Of a DNA stretch of 64,000 nucleotides, positions 11,643 to 23,139 are shown one piece after another; position 1 is the stretch's first letter, and the number at the start of each line of letters is the position of its first letter. Made by a program: the position numbers and the translations under genes. The DNA lies in assembly GCA_031472005.1 (NCBI GenBank), contig PZJY01000009.1, positions 682,001 to 746,000 of the forward strand, read 5' to 3'. The notes under the pieces were generated by a model. That model saw nothing but the letters and a program-made list of their open reading frames with translations. It was not told the origin of the DNA and ran no database searches. Source of the stretch: Tetracladium setigerum. Its lineage: Eukaryota; Ascomycota; Leotiomycetes; Helotiales.

Positions 11643-12302
11643 AGCGAAGTAAGAAGGAAGGATGCGTAGATGCTGGTGTGTGTGTGTGTGTGTGTTTGCC
11701 TTCTCTCTCAGACGAAGGGTTTTGGAAGCCAGCGGGGGAGGTCAAAGGTAGAACAAGACCAGCTCAATAACAAAGGAGGCCTGCATCTATCCATAAACGA
11801 GTAATCTTACATATTAACTTCAATGGTTGTATTGAACGCCGCAAATTCCCTTCCTTGGTTTTCAGGAACGAGCTGCCAAGAGGACCCCACACATCCGAGA
11901 TAGACGAGACATATGCCGCAGCTATTCTAAGTGTTGGATTCCCAGGGTTTCTCTCCCGTTCGACCGCATTCGCGTAATACGCTATACAACAATGTGGGGT
12001 ACCCCGCCTCACCTGCCCGCCAAGGCACGGGGAAATCGCTCGGCGATCCCCCACCCCTTCCGAAGCAGCGACTAGACCCCCCGTGGGTTGTTTGCATTTC
12101 ATCTCATCAACGACTCTTCGAAGAATCTCACTCATCCTCCACTTCCCACGCCCACATCTGCAATCTTTGATGGTACACCCAAAGCGACCAGATTGATTCA
12201 TCCCTGGCCGTCATCCACCCCGCACCAAGTGATCTCCACGGCCTCGGAGTTTGGGGTCTGTTTCGCCCTTGCTCTCCACCTCGGAACATCCTGTCAATCG
12301 CT
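11643..12302. promoter_or_regulatory. Divergent promoter region between the dioxygenase and the regulator, with a (TG)n tract
   Basis: The 660 bases between the two divergent start codons contain a TG dinucleotide tract at about 11676-11695 (some ten units), 35 bases upstream of the dioxygenase ATG. A bidirectional promoter shared by a regulator and its target enzyme is a common arrangement in fungal clusters. I could not identify a defined operator. Confidence 0.5.
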
Positions 12303-15215
12303 ATGGAGGCACTCTTTGATGCGATTGAGAGTACGAATAATGAAGAAATGATAGGAGATCAGCCGCCAAGTGGCTACTCAGCGGCTCCCCATGGGAAAGC
12401 TGTTCATCGCTGTCAGCTCTGCAACAAGTCCTACGAACGCGGAGACCACCTCAATCGACATCGAAAGACGCACGAGAATGCCCGCCCGTACAAGTGCACC
12501 CAATGCCCAAAGAGGTTCAACCGTGCAGACTTGCTCAATCGACATCAGGCAAGTCATGGCAGGGCCCCCGGTCGAAAGAGAGATGCTGCCGAAAGGGTGT
12601 CGCAAGCCTGCCTGGCGTGTATAGCGTCCAAGTGCAAATGCCAAGACCAGAAGCCATGTATTCGATGTCAGAAGAAGAACATTGCTTGTGAAGTAGGCCC
12701 TGACCAAAGCCGAGAAAGGTTCCATTCGCATGGTACTCGCTTTCGTCCATCCGTGTCAATTTCCAGTTCAGAAAGAGAGGAAGTCGAAGACTTCAACAAC
12801 CATAGTCACCAGGCTGCTGCTGTCCCGTTTCTAGGGACTCTTGCACATGGAGATGGTCTAGGACAACAGCAAATCCTCAGTTCACAGCATTCGAACCGCT
12901 CAGTAGAGGAGGAGTATGCTCCTGGTGATGGGTACGAGAATGTTACTCCTGTCAACGAAGTCCTGCCATTCAGAAATACACCCTCATTTGGAGAAGGTCT
13001 CCAGCAGTACCCATACATCGCCAGTGATTTCCAAATGTTCACTCAAGATCTTGGCTTCATGCCAAGGGACCCTTATTTTGGCAATGAGGTAGATCTGGGA
13101 GAATGGGACATGGATCTCCCCGACTTTGATGCCAGCATGAGTTACAACTTCGAGCTCAACTCTTCAAATTGCCAAGACAACAGTGCGCGAGTCCCCGAAG
13201 CAGACGCAAGCAGAAGTGCTTCGAAGCGCTATGCTGCTTTTGAAAAATCACCATGGCTCTGGAACCCATCTCAGAAGGATTATACTCTGCGCGACGAGTC
13301 GAATCTCAATGTTCCGGAGGAAAATATCTCACTCACTTTAGGACCAACAACCCTACTGGCGAGCTTAGCGCATTTCTCGTCCTGTTGTATTGACTCCACT
13401 ACGCGTGACAAGATGCTGCATCTTGTTTTCAATCTTCGGCTCCCTCAGAGTCCAGTCAAATCGTTCCCTCAGCTCAATCTTATAAATCTCCTAATTCGAG
13501 TATACTTTGTCCAGTCAAGTATGAAGCTAGACCATATACTACATTCAGCAACCTTCAATCCACGGTGAGCATCAAACCCAGACATTCATTTTGAGCGACC
13601 ATCCTTTCCTTCCTTGTCGCAGAGGCTCACATAATTCATGCTTCAGTACAGCTTTAAGTCAACTCATTCTCGCCATTGTTGGATCCGGAGCCTCGTCAAT
13701 TTCAACACCTTCAATATGGAAGATGGGACTTGTTCTGGCAGAGGCAGCACGGCACACAATCGCTGAGCTTTGGGAAGGAAACAATAGCCAGACTCGCAAC
13801 CTCGAGGTGATTCAAGCATGGATGATCTTCATTGATGTGGGGATTTGGAGCGGCATAAAAAGAACCATGGAGATTGCGGAAAGTCTCTGCCAGCCAATTG
13901 TCGTTGTGAGTATTGAACCCCTGGCGAAAAAGAACAATTGCTTCTGAGCTGTGAGTTTTGACATCATTTAGATGCTTCGTCGGATGGGGGCTTATTCAAC
14001 TTCACCTGACTCCAAGATCTCCGTACCATACATTGAGGATTCAGACGAAATCTTACAAGCGAAGTGGGAGAAATTCGTAAAGAGAGAATCTTTCCGGAGG
14101 TAAGACTGCCGCCTGTTACCTTATTTGGCTGACATCTTCGAAATAGGCTTGTCCTTCACCTCTTCATGCATGATATCCAAGTATCGGTTGGCTTCCAGAA
14201 ACCGCCGGCAGTTTCCTTTACAGAAATCAACCTCGAACTTCCCGCCTCGGCTGAACTTTGGTTAGCAGAGTCTGCCTCGCAATGGCGCGAAGTGTATCTG
14301 AAACACCCGCGAAGAAACATTCCTAGCTTCTTCGAGGTTATGCAAGACCCAAATTTGCTTCGGCAAATGGAGAACCTAGTAGATGTGAAGCTATCCGCAA
14401 TGGTCGTCCTTCATGGCTATTGGGGTCAGCTATGGAGGCTATCGGAGGCAAAGAAATTCTACCCAAGCAGTAGACCTGCCTACAGGCTCTCCTTGATGGC
14501 TGAGCACAGTGAGATTTACCGAGACCTGGTGGCCACAACGATGAGGTTTAAGTCTACGAGTGCTAATGAGCCTGTGATCAACCTACTTGGGGAGTTTTTT
14601 ATGATGGTTTCGCACGTATCGCCGGAAGATCTGCAACGTTTTGCAGGTAAATATGGTGCAGTTGAATCCAAGAAGGCTTCTGAAGACTTTCGAATGTGGT
14701 TTCAGGCAGCTGACAGCCGAATTGCAATTTGGCATGCGGGCCAAGTTCTACAAGCGGCGAAGTTAATTGTCCCGACTCAATTAAAGGATTTCTTTGCCGT
14801 TGCAGTCTACTATGCTTCCATTACGCTTTGGGTCTATGGGATAATGGTCCGATCAAGAGACGGGGGCCAACTGCATGCCGGATTACCCGATACTCCGCAA
14901 TCAAATGGAAGCCATAGTGACATCACGCAAGTACCACTCAACGAAGATGAGTCGCTGTACGTCCATGCATTTAGGAATAGCAACGAGGGCACACCAGGAT
15001 TGTTGATAGTGAGTCGTGAAGGAATAACAATGGACTTTGTCCCATTGACTTCTTCCGATCGTATCTTGTGGTATGGAAGCTGGCTGTATCGGAATAACTT
15101 TCAGCTCACTGATGAACCTTTGCCGCCCTTGCTTGAAAGCTTGGGGGACCTGATGAGGGATTTGAGCTCTTCACCTAGCCGTGCCTCCAGAATGCAAACT
15201 GAAGCACCGGAATGA
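12303..15215 (+). CDS. Transcription factor with two C2H2 fingers plus a Zn2Cys6 cluster and fungal-specific regulatory domain
   Basis: Four exons (12303-13564, 13623-13905, 13972-14099, 14147-15215) encode 913 residues with intact splice phases. Two C2H2 fingers occupy residues 37-57 and 65-85. A complete Zn2Cys6 cluster follows: C103-x2-C106-x6-C113-x5-C119-x2-C122-x6-C129. The large C-terminal part (from about residue 360) is a fungal-specific transcription factor domain of the PF04082 type. The double DNA-binding architecture is a recognised fungal class. It is a nuclear regulator, and its position inside the metabolic gene block, divergent from the dioxygenase, makes it the natural candidate for the pathway regulator. 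Binding sites cannot be named from sequence alone. Confidence 0.9.
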
Positions 15216-15401
15216 GGAGACAGCAATGGCAGATGTTATTTTCATATCACCATAGCATGTAACTTTATGTTCAATATATTCTATATCGTTTGAGCAGATG
15301 GAGAGATTGGGTAGCTACAAACGACCTACGAAACTGCGAATTATGACAGGGAGCGGGTAATGATGAAATAACATTGTGCGCCTGCTTGAAAACACCACAG
15401 A

Positions 15402-16994
15402 CTATCTGTACATCGCCATGCCCTTACGTGCAAAGGTCCAAACTCCCCACCCCATCAATGGTAGAACAACTAGGCTCGTAAGGCTCAGTCCGATCAATAT
15501 TCCCTGTTCGAAGAACCCAATTGCATGCCCTGGCCTCTGACCCGTTGGCTTCAGCTCTTTCTCCGCAAGTGCTATCCATTCTTGGGTCGGTGCTGACAGA
15601 ATTGAAAGGGAAGAAAGAGATGGGAGGGCGATGGGAGTGATATATTGAGGACGTGAGACGCTGAAATGACCGGTATTGTAACGCGGGTGCAGACAATGCT
15701 GGTGGGATGGGGGGCAAACAGGGCCGAACAGAAGAGCGGCGGGAAGGTGGTTGATGTACGATGCCGCAGAGGGGAGTTGCTCCGAGAGGAACTTGGAGGT
15801 TGAGGGCAGCGCGTATATGAATGTTGCAATACTTGGAGGGCTTGTACATGTTGTTAGATCGAGCCACGAATCGAGGTTGATATGCATTGAACGACCATGG
15901 ATAAAGTAGCGAATTTGAGGAGAGTCACTTACTGGTTTCTTTGTGTTGTTACGGTGTCTACGACCCCGGTCGAGGGAAGGAGAATGATGTACGGCCCAGT
16001 GACTTTCATGGTGAGTAACGGGCATTTTCTAGAGGAGTGTCAGTTTTCGTTCCGGCCGTCAAGTATAGAGTAAACAAACCGATCATCGACGACCTGCACT
16101 ATCTGCAACTGTGAGGCTTTGGATTTTTTAATTCTCACTTGTCCCATTTTCTCGGCTGTTTCAATCGCTTTCAACGACCCAACGTCCTCTTGCGTCGCTC
16201 TTGAGAGCGGGTGTTCAGTTTCTGCAACTTTGAAGCAGGCGGCCATGAACTCCCCGGCCAAAAAGTCGTTCACGATGACCAGATCTGGTGAGTATGGCGA
16301 GAACCCATTCAGAGACAGTCTTGCCATTACAATGTCTTTGGCAGCCTGCTGGAGGTTTGCTGATCTGTCAACTACGGCTATACTTCTGGTCGTGGCAACT
16401 TCCAAAGAAGAACTTCCGGAGGCATTCTGATCAATGAATAGATCTACAGAGGATATTTCGGATGTCGTGAGTCTGCGTTCGAGGATGGCGAACGATTCTC
16501 TGTCGAGAGCTGGGGGAAGAAGTTCCTTCAACAGCAGAAGTACGGCAGATTTTGAGTCTCCGACCTGGAAAACTCATTAACTGAGTCATAGACTAGAAAT
16601 TGGTTTTACAAACCTCCAAAAGAGTGCAGTTGCCAGCGGCAATTGCCATAGCTAGCGGTGTCACTGTTGAGTAAAATCGACTGTGTGAGCTCACCCTGAT
16701 GGCCACCAATCCTAGTCCTACTCTCCTCGATATGTTGTCTTTCCCATCTTTCACTGAATATTCTTGCTTCAATAACTGGTCGAAATCCAAGGTCTCGTAA
16801 GCCTTTGTGATGGAATCCATCCCGAGGAAACATTCCACTTCAGCTGCATCCTTCACTCCCGTGTCTGTCTGGATGGCGTCGATAATTTTGGCAACATTTT
16901 TGCGGAGGCATGCATGCAATTGATGGAGTTGGTTTTGACGATAGCGGATGTTTTCTGTCCTACCATCTGTGACTGAGCCTCGGAGTTTCTCCAT
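15402..16994 (-). CDS. Aldehyde dehydrogenase-like protein without the catalytic cysteine, C-terminal membrane anchor
   Basis: Four exons (16994-16614, 16564-16080, 16028-15933, 15840-15402) give 466 residues aligned in order with the ALDH fold: a DGRTENIRYRQNQLHQLHA N-terminal helix, the TVTPLAMAIAAGNCTLLE cofactor-domain segment, and GPVCPPSHQ near the C-terminus. Where family members read G-Q-x-C-x-A-P-D, this protein has NGFSPYSPDLVIVND, so the nucleophilic Cys is absent, and no ELGG motif with its catalytic Glu is seen. A hydrophobic helix (GILIGLSLTSLVVLPLMGWGVW) near the C-terminus recalls the tail anchor of fatty aldehyde dehydrogenases. It is probably not an active dehydrogenase; a scaffold or other role is possible. 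The gene is convergent with the regulator and divergent from the 117-aa protein. The start at 16994 suits the family N-terminus. Confidence 0.78.
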
Positions 16995-17361
16995 TTTGGC
17001 GTTGGGACACGGGAGTCAGAATGATATCGTCGAAGAACCAATTGCTGCAAATAGAGACGCAAGTCTCGATCAATCAGATATATATTCGACAGTTGGGTTC
17101 ATGGACTGATAGTACAGTCCGTCTGTTGATTCGTCTATTAATTCGGCTTTTGGCCATCGGCTTCCGAGACTTTGGTTGAAGTACCCCTCTCGGATGTCCG
17201 CAGGCTTCCCCCCGCCCCAGACGGCCACTCCGGGCAGCCAAGACGAACTCGAAGGAACCCTGAGATGAATAGAAATTGAAGAGAACATAAATAATTCGGC
17301 GTCTATTTGGAGACCTTTACTCATTTCGCCAAGAATCTCAATACTCGCATTATCGATCATC
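16995..17361. promoter_or_regulatory. Divergent promoter region between the ALDH-like gene and the 117-aa protein gene
   Basis: The 367 bases separate two divergent start codons and presumably hold both promoters. An open frame on the minus strand (17070-17396) shows no family features and overlaps the start of the plus-strand gene, so I did not call it. Confidence 0.45.
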
Positions 17362-17781
17362 ATGGGCACCACATCAACAACCGAGCTCCAAAACATCCTC
17401 AGTGATTACACAATTCATCTCACAGGCTACAGTGAGGAAGGTTACCGGTCAGATACTACACCGTCTTCAGGTCGTGTGCCTCAGAACCCTCCCAACTGGC
17501 CTACAGATCGCCATCGAATTCCTCCATACAGACCAACGAACAGAAATTTGGATCCAGAAGAGCGCCCAAGAGGCATGAATGTTCCAGAATGGCTCTTCAT
17601 CAACATGATGTTTACTGGAGTTTTCTTGAATGCCGTAAGTGCTTTTGTGATGTCACCCGCAAAATTGGAACAGCAATTCTAATTGATTGCCTGTGTGTAG
17701 TCTTTGGCACAAGTTTGGGGGAGGACTGGAGGGCCATACTTTCCGGGGTTATTCAAGTATGCAATTGGAGGGGAGTGGTAG
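17362..17781 (+). CDS. Small hypothetical protein (117 aa)
   Basis: Two exons (17362-17634 and 17701-17781, 66-nt GT-AG intron with a CTAATTGATT branch-like site) encode 117 residues. The N-terminal half is polar and proline-rich. The C-terminal half has a hydrophobic segment (WLFINMMFTGVFLNASLAQVWG) followed by a GGPYFPGLFKYAIGGEW end. I do not recognise the family. The clean splice phase and a stop shortly after the second exon begins support a real gene. Its position between the ALDH-like gene and the flavin monooxygenase suggests a link with the metabolic block, perhaps as a small membrane-associated partner, but this is inference. Confidence 0.55.
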
Positions 17782-18310
17782 GGAATTCTTGTAGGAGGAA
17801 TATAGATGACATGAAATCAAAACATTTTGTTGTGCTTCCCCGAGTCGCATTTGCACACGAACGAAATATCACCCTGAGAATGGGAGGATAGGGAAGGATA
17901 CCTGATGTACCCTAGTAGAGTACGCGGAGATTCAAACATTCACAATTCGCAATTCGCGATCTTAGGTACTTCAAGTTGACTCTCTCACGTGTCTGTGTAT
18001 GATAGCTTAGTGAAATTGTTTCGACGCAATCCAACCTGCATCGCGTTGGATTGAGGAACTGTGATTCCCAACTTGCAAAACCGGGTCGCCACCCGCCACC
18101 ACCCACTTCGGAACACATCCATGGACCCCACCGGGAGTTCGGAGTATTCGCTGAAGACGTGGACCGAAATGCTGAACCATGTAAGTGAATTTATTCGAGC
18201 TGTATTACTCGGCCATGGGGGACATGAGAACGTCCTTGGACTTTGCCTATATTTCTTGTTCATAAACCAATTCAGAACCAAGCAGCAGTGTCAGCAGAAG
18301 AGAAGTGATC
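17782..18310. other. Intergenic region upstream of the flavin monooxygenase fusion
   Basis: About 530 bases, presumed to hold the 3' end of the small gene and the promoter of the monooxygenase. A possible 5' leader intron begins near 18181 (gtaagtgaat). I see no other gene. Confidence 0.4.
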
Positions 18311-20687
18311 ATGGCAGCTGAAATCATCGGGCAGGTCAATGGATTGTCGAATGGACATTCAAATAGAGCTTCAGAATCGCGGCCATTGAATGTCACGATT
18401 GTCGGCGCTGGCATTGGCGGACTCATGGCCGCAATAGGGTTTCGTCGAAATGGGCACAATGTCTCCGTAAGTGCACTGAAATCCTATCACTGCACCACGG
18501 TGGAAAGGTCTCTAACCTCGCATAGCTTTATGAGCAATCTCGATTTGCAAGTGAGACTGGTGCAGCAATCCATCTTTGCTCCAACGCAAATGGCCTCCTG
18601 CGTCGATACGGCATGGTCCCTGAGGAGTTTGGAGCCGTGAAAATGGAGAGGTTGGTCGATTACAGTGCTGATGGAGTCTTGCTCAGAGAAATTGATTTGA
18701 CGGGACCGAATAAGATGTGGCAACATCCATGGCAGCTTTCCCATAGAGTGAGGTTGCATGAGACGTTGAAGCGAACGGCGACTTCGAAAGAGGGAGCTGG
18801 TACGCCAGCTCAATTGAAAGTCTCAAACAGGGTGAAGGATGTCGATATTCACAATGGAAGCATCACTTTGGAGAGTGGAGAGAAGATTCAATCAGATCTG
18901 ATTGTCGGTGCCGATGGAGTTCACGTAAGTGTGGCTCGCTCGTGTGGTTCAGGGTCGCCAACTGACAGAAGCCATAGTCGCGAACACGAAGTGCCGTCGT
19001 GGGTCATTCTGGGAAATTCTTGTCTTCTGGAAAGGCTGCATTTCGATTTCTGATCCCCAAGGACGCGGCTCTGACAGCAGATGGGGCAGCATCCATTCTC
19101 AAGGATGATGGACTGAGTATGTGGTTTGGAAATGACAGGAGGGCAGTCATGTATCCATGCAACGATAAAACACTTTTCAATTTTGTTTGCATACATCCGG
19201 AGGTGGAATCTCAAGGAAGTGCAGAGGGTACGGCTTCCTCATACCCTTTTACCACGAGCAAAATTACTCACCTTGATATAGAATGGAACAAAGAGGCTAC
19301 TCTCGATCAAGTTCTGAAGGCCTACAAGGGGTTCGACCCCAGGCTCTTGGCAGTGATCCGAAAGGTAGATCCGGACACTATCAAAGTGTGGAAACTTCAA
19401 GACATGGAAATTCTACCCACATTTGTGAATGAGAGGCTAGCTTTGCTTGGAGACGCTGCACATCCATTCCTACCCCGTAAGATTGACTGGATGAAATGTA
19501 AAATAGAAAAAACTAATACAAAGTAGATCAGGGACAAGGAGGCGGAGTTGCTATGGAAGATGCAACTGCGCTGGCTGTCGTCTTTCCTCCTGGCTCGACC
19601 CCGGAAGAGGTCCCTGAGAGACTGAAGTTGTACAACACAATTCGATATGAACGTGCTCACACAATCCAAGAATTCACCAGACAGGCGGGGGCAGATTTTG
19701 TGAATGGGAAACCGCAGATTGACAGTAAGTACTTCGATGTGGCTGGTCCATTCTTTGGCTGACTGTGAAGTGATGAAATATACTGCTTATAACTTTGGCC
19801 ACGACGAGTATGACAACTCAACCAAGATGCTAGAAGAGTGGGAAAGATCCAGGAACCCAAATCTGTACCAAAGGATGCCATTGGCATTTGGGAGAACCCT
19901 GGGTCCGAGACAAGATATCCGTGGTCTTCAACACCTCGCTGCCGACCAGACATTTTCAACCGCCGCCATCAAGTTCAAGACGTCACGAACATTCGTTCAG
20001 AATCTCTTCGCAACCAAAGCCTTTAGGTTCAAGTCTCCTGCCACTGTCGTCTACGCCACCTTCAAAGCGACCACACTAGGCAACATGCGCTGGCTCGGCG
20101 GAGGTGGTTACACATTTTTCGGACTTTGGCTTCATGGCGTGATGTACACGAAAAAAGATGGCAGTGTTGTCGATGGCGCATATCTCCCGATTCTGTTCGA
20201 GAGCCTGGCAGACCCGATAATCACTGGCAGAGAGGAACTTGGCATGCCCAAGGTCTATTCCGAACTGGACATTCAGCGACAGGATTCTTCGTACAGGCTG
20301 CGATGTTCATGGAGGGGCATCCAATGGCTGGATTTCAACATTGAGGGACTTCAATCGGGAGACATAAGTGGTGGTGGTGGAGAGGCTGAGCCTAGGACGC
20401 TGGTGTACAAGTACGTACCGGCCACTGGCGAGCCCGGGAAAGCTGATTGCGAATATGCTGTCGTGGTTTCGCATGATGCGAAATGCGAAGAACAGCCGAA
20501 GGTGAAGAGTGTTTCGACCTCGCCCAAGGCCAGCATTTCCTTTGACGCACTCGATGCACAGGCTCTCCCAACTTTATACCCTGTTGTTTCGAAACTTGCC
20601 CAGATCCCGATCATTGAGATCGTTGGTGCAAGCATTGTAGAGGGGACTGGAGTGCCAGATTTGTCGTCGGCGCGGAGGGTTGAGTAG
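18311..20687 (+). CDS. FAD-dependent monooxygenase fused to an acetoacetate decarboxylase-like domain
   Basis: Five exons (18311-18466, 18526-18924, 18978-19476, 19527-19724, 19771-20687) join in phase to give 722 residues. The N-terminal 420 residues are a group A flavin monooxygenase: dinucleotide-binding GAGIGGLMAAIGFRRNGHNV near residue 33, a DLIVGADGVHS segment (second FAD motif) and RLALLGDAAHPFLP (third motif). The C-terminal 270 residues match the acetoacetate decarboxylase-like superfamily, with a REELGMPKVYSELDI segment corresponding to the region of the Schiff-base lysine. The first domain would hydroxylate an aromatic or phenolic substrate with NAD(P)H and O2; the second may decarboxylate or bind a beta-keto product. 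It is convergent with the fumarylacetoacetase gene, whose known product is acetoacetate. No frameshift is present. Confidence 0.87.
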
Positions 20688-20983
20688 ATGCCTGTCGGAG
20701 CATTTTCCTCGCCTTTTCATCAGAGTAGCTAAAGTCGTAAATTCGTATTATAATTTACCTGTTCATCTCTATCACTAGCAAAATTTGAGTTTTTAATGGC
20801 TGATTTTCGTCTTGTAATGCTGACCTTGCAGTCTAGTATTTTTTGAGTCTTACTTTGTCAGATGTTGATAGATACATAAGTCTAGCAATACTTCGGACTT
20901 GGATATATCAAGACTTTACCATGGAGTAAAATTATGTTGAATTATGTTGCAGCAGGCTGTGAGGACCCCATCAAGCAGTCTTC
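20688..20983. other. Short intergenic region between convergent genes
   Basis: About 296 bases between the 3' ends of the monooxygenase fusion and the fumarylacetoacetase gene. It is AT-rich with no gene and should contain both polyadenylation regions. Confidence 0.45.
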
Positions 20984-22731
20984 TTATACAGCGGAGATTA
21001 TTGTCCCGACGCACTCCCCAAATCCCACTCCTTCCCCTGCTTGGGCCGTGAGTCGGACTGTGTCGCCATCCTCCAGATATATTCTTGTCTCTCCTCGTTC
21101 TAAAGAAAATGTCTTTTCTCCACCTTTGGTCAATTCAACCAAACATCCATGAGAGTCCTCAGTTGTCCCTGATATGGTACCTAGAGGCTGTCATTAGCCG
21201 GATGTTGTTTGCCACTCATCTTCGGTGTGCCAAGTACACGGCTTGATTTGGATTTTGGTGCTTTGACGAAGACCTGAAAGTGCAGGAACGGATGACGAAT
21301 ATGTACGTACCGGTTGCAAGAATATCCCCAGTGTTGATGTTACATCCATTGACAGTTTGCTGAGCTACGAGATCCCGGAGACTCCAGTACATCCATTTCA
21401 ACTCCGACTTGCAGATGGTTGTTGCCGATTTCTCGGTGACCAATTCTGCTTTGAGCGAAATGTCATACGTGGATTTCGGTTTGAGGTCTCGAAGATATGA
21501 AGCTACAGGCTTGTCCTTTTGGGGGGATGGTCCTCAAATGGTGCCAAAGCATCAAGCGTGATGATCCATGGACTAATCGACGTTCCGAAACTCTTGCCAT
21601 TCATGGGTCCCAAAGGCGGCATTTCTAGTCCTTGTATGTCTCGAGCTGTAGATTGTCAGATCGGTATCATGTGCAAACATGTGAAGTACTTGCCACTCCA
21701 ATCATTGATCAACACTAAGCCAAAGATATGGTCATCTGCATCCTGCACTGACACTGTATCGCCCAGCTTCGTCGGTTTGCCAACCACAGCAGCAACCTCA
21801 AGCTCATAATCCAGTTGCTTAGTGGGGGCGAATACCACCTCTTCGCCATCTCGGAATTGGCCTTTGGGTCTGATAATCGGGGTCCCGGAAACCTGAGAGA
21901 CGCACAGTGAGCATGTTTTAGATTAGTTAAGAAGGTAATTACAGCTTTCAAGGAATGCAGAGCATTGTTGAGGAAGAAATGATCGGCATTTGTGAAGGAC
22001 AACTTGACTCACAACGATAGAAGACGCGCGGCCGGTATATCCGATGGGAAAGCGTAGGAAACCTGGTGGCAGGAATCTCTTCTTCATTATGGCCTCCCCA
22101 GCGTTGAGACAGTGTTCCTGTGTAGCAATGAAAGTTAAGCGAGCGTCATGTTTGCAGGTATAGTTTCAGGATGCCAAGAAATTTGGCACTGTTGACACCC
22201 AGAGTTGGAGTGCCTGAGAGATCTCTTCCCTTCCGATCACGTACCTTGGAGCATGAAAAATCCGTGAAACCCGGTATTTCAACAGGGAGATAAAGTTTGG
22301 CTTCCCAAGCATTTACGAAACTCCCTGGGGGCAATGCATCCCTATTCAACACATCACGCAGCTGCCTTCGCAGCGCTTGATGTTGCGGCTTTGGAAGCGC
22401 TGCGAGTTTGTTCAACGTCGGCTAGACTTGTCAGATTAGAGGTCCCTCATTCCAAAGTGTCGATTACAATTACCTGCGATAACGCCTCTCGTAGCTCTGG
22501 CGAGAGTTCAGAAAGCCAACCATCCTCGGCAAGCTTGTCAAGAAATATCACATACTGCCAGAGTCTTGTCGCTGCTGCTTTTTCTGGATGTGCAGCCGAG
22601 CTTGCGATTCCGAAAGGAATGTTGTCTATAGAGAAGTGGTCGTCATACATGCTGAGCAGTCTTTTTGTCATTATCCTCAATTCGTTTTGTCGGCCAGCTT
22701 GATCTGTTTTGTTGACATGCCATCTCCGCAT
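20984..22731 (-). CDS. Fumarylacetoacetase family hydrolase (one suspected frameshift, one GC-AG intron)
   Basis: Six exons (22731-22474, 22421-22245, 22117-22013, 21892-21694, 21645-21311, 21180-20984) give about 423 residues, the normal length of fumarylacetoacetase. Visible landmarks include DHFSIDNIPFGIAS at the N-terminus, LPVEIPGFTDFSCSKEH, RFPIGYTGRASSIV, LDYELEVAAVVGK with metal-binding acidic residues, INDWSARDIQ and SFGTSISPWI. The family cleaves 4-fumarylacetoacetate to fumarate and acetoacetate, the last step of homogentisate breakdown, in the cytosol; relatives act on similar acylpyruvates. The fourth intron starts GCAAGT (21693) and is best read as GC-AG. Near the run at 21517-21526 the frame is lost by one base and resumes with a conserved SYLRDLKPKSTYDISLKAEL stretch. 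The start codon among several in-frame ATGs is uncertain. Confidence 0.85.
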
Positions 22732-23139
22732 TCGAGACAAGCGAGCCCGGATGTTGTGGGGTAGGAAAACGCGGGGCCGAAATGCCCCCAGATTGTGGGG
22801 GAGACGGCATTTGCATCGGGACGTGTTTAATTGGATGTTGAAGTGAAATCAGTATTCGTTTTCAAGGGTTCAGAAGTTAAGAGACTGCCGAGAAGTCCTT
22901 TCCACCCACATGTCCCGGTGACAGCACCTCAAACACACTCTTTGGAAGCTGCAGTTAACGCTTCCGAAGGCTTGGCAGGAGCTGGGCACCAAGACCAACA
23001 TCTTTTGTTCTTCCCCTCACCTACTTAACTATAATTACCTCTCCCCAAGCTACTTCGAACCTTCAAAATTGATCCAGAATCCACTTGGGATCTACCTGAA
23101 GAAACACCAATCTCATCTAGAAGAATAATCGTCAAAACA
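22732..23139. promoter_or_regulatory. Divergent promoter region between fumarylacetoacetase and the MFS transporter
   Basis: The 408 bases between two divergent start codons presumably serve both genes, which would allow joint induction. There is a C-rich and CT-rich stretch near 22995-23040. No defined operator could be named. Confidence 0.5.

Noticed and set aside
15402..16025. A 207-codon frame as a separate small membrane protein gene
   Set aside because: Splicing places its C-terminal two thirds as the last exon of the ALDH-like gene, which explains both the conserved GPVCPPSHQ region and the membrane helix.
17070..17396. A 108-codon minus-strand frame between divergent genes
   Set aside because: It overlaps the 117-aa gene start, has no family features and lies in the expected promoter region.
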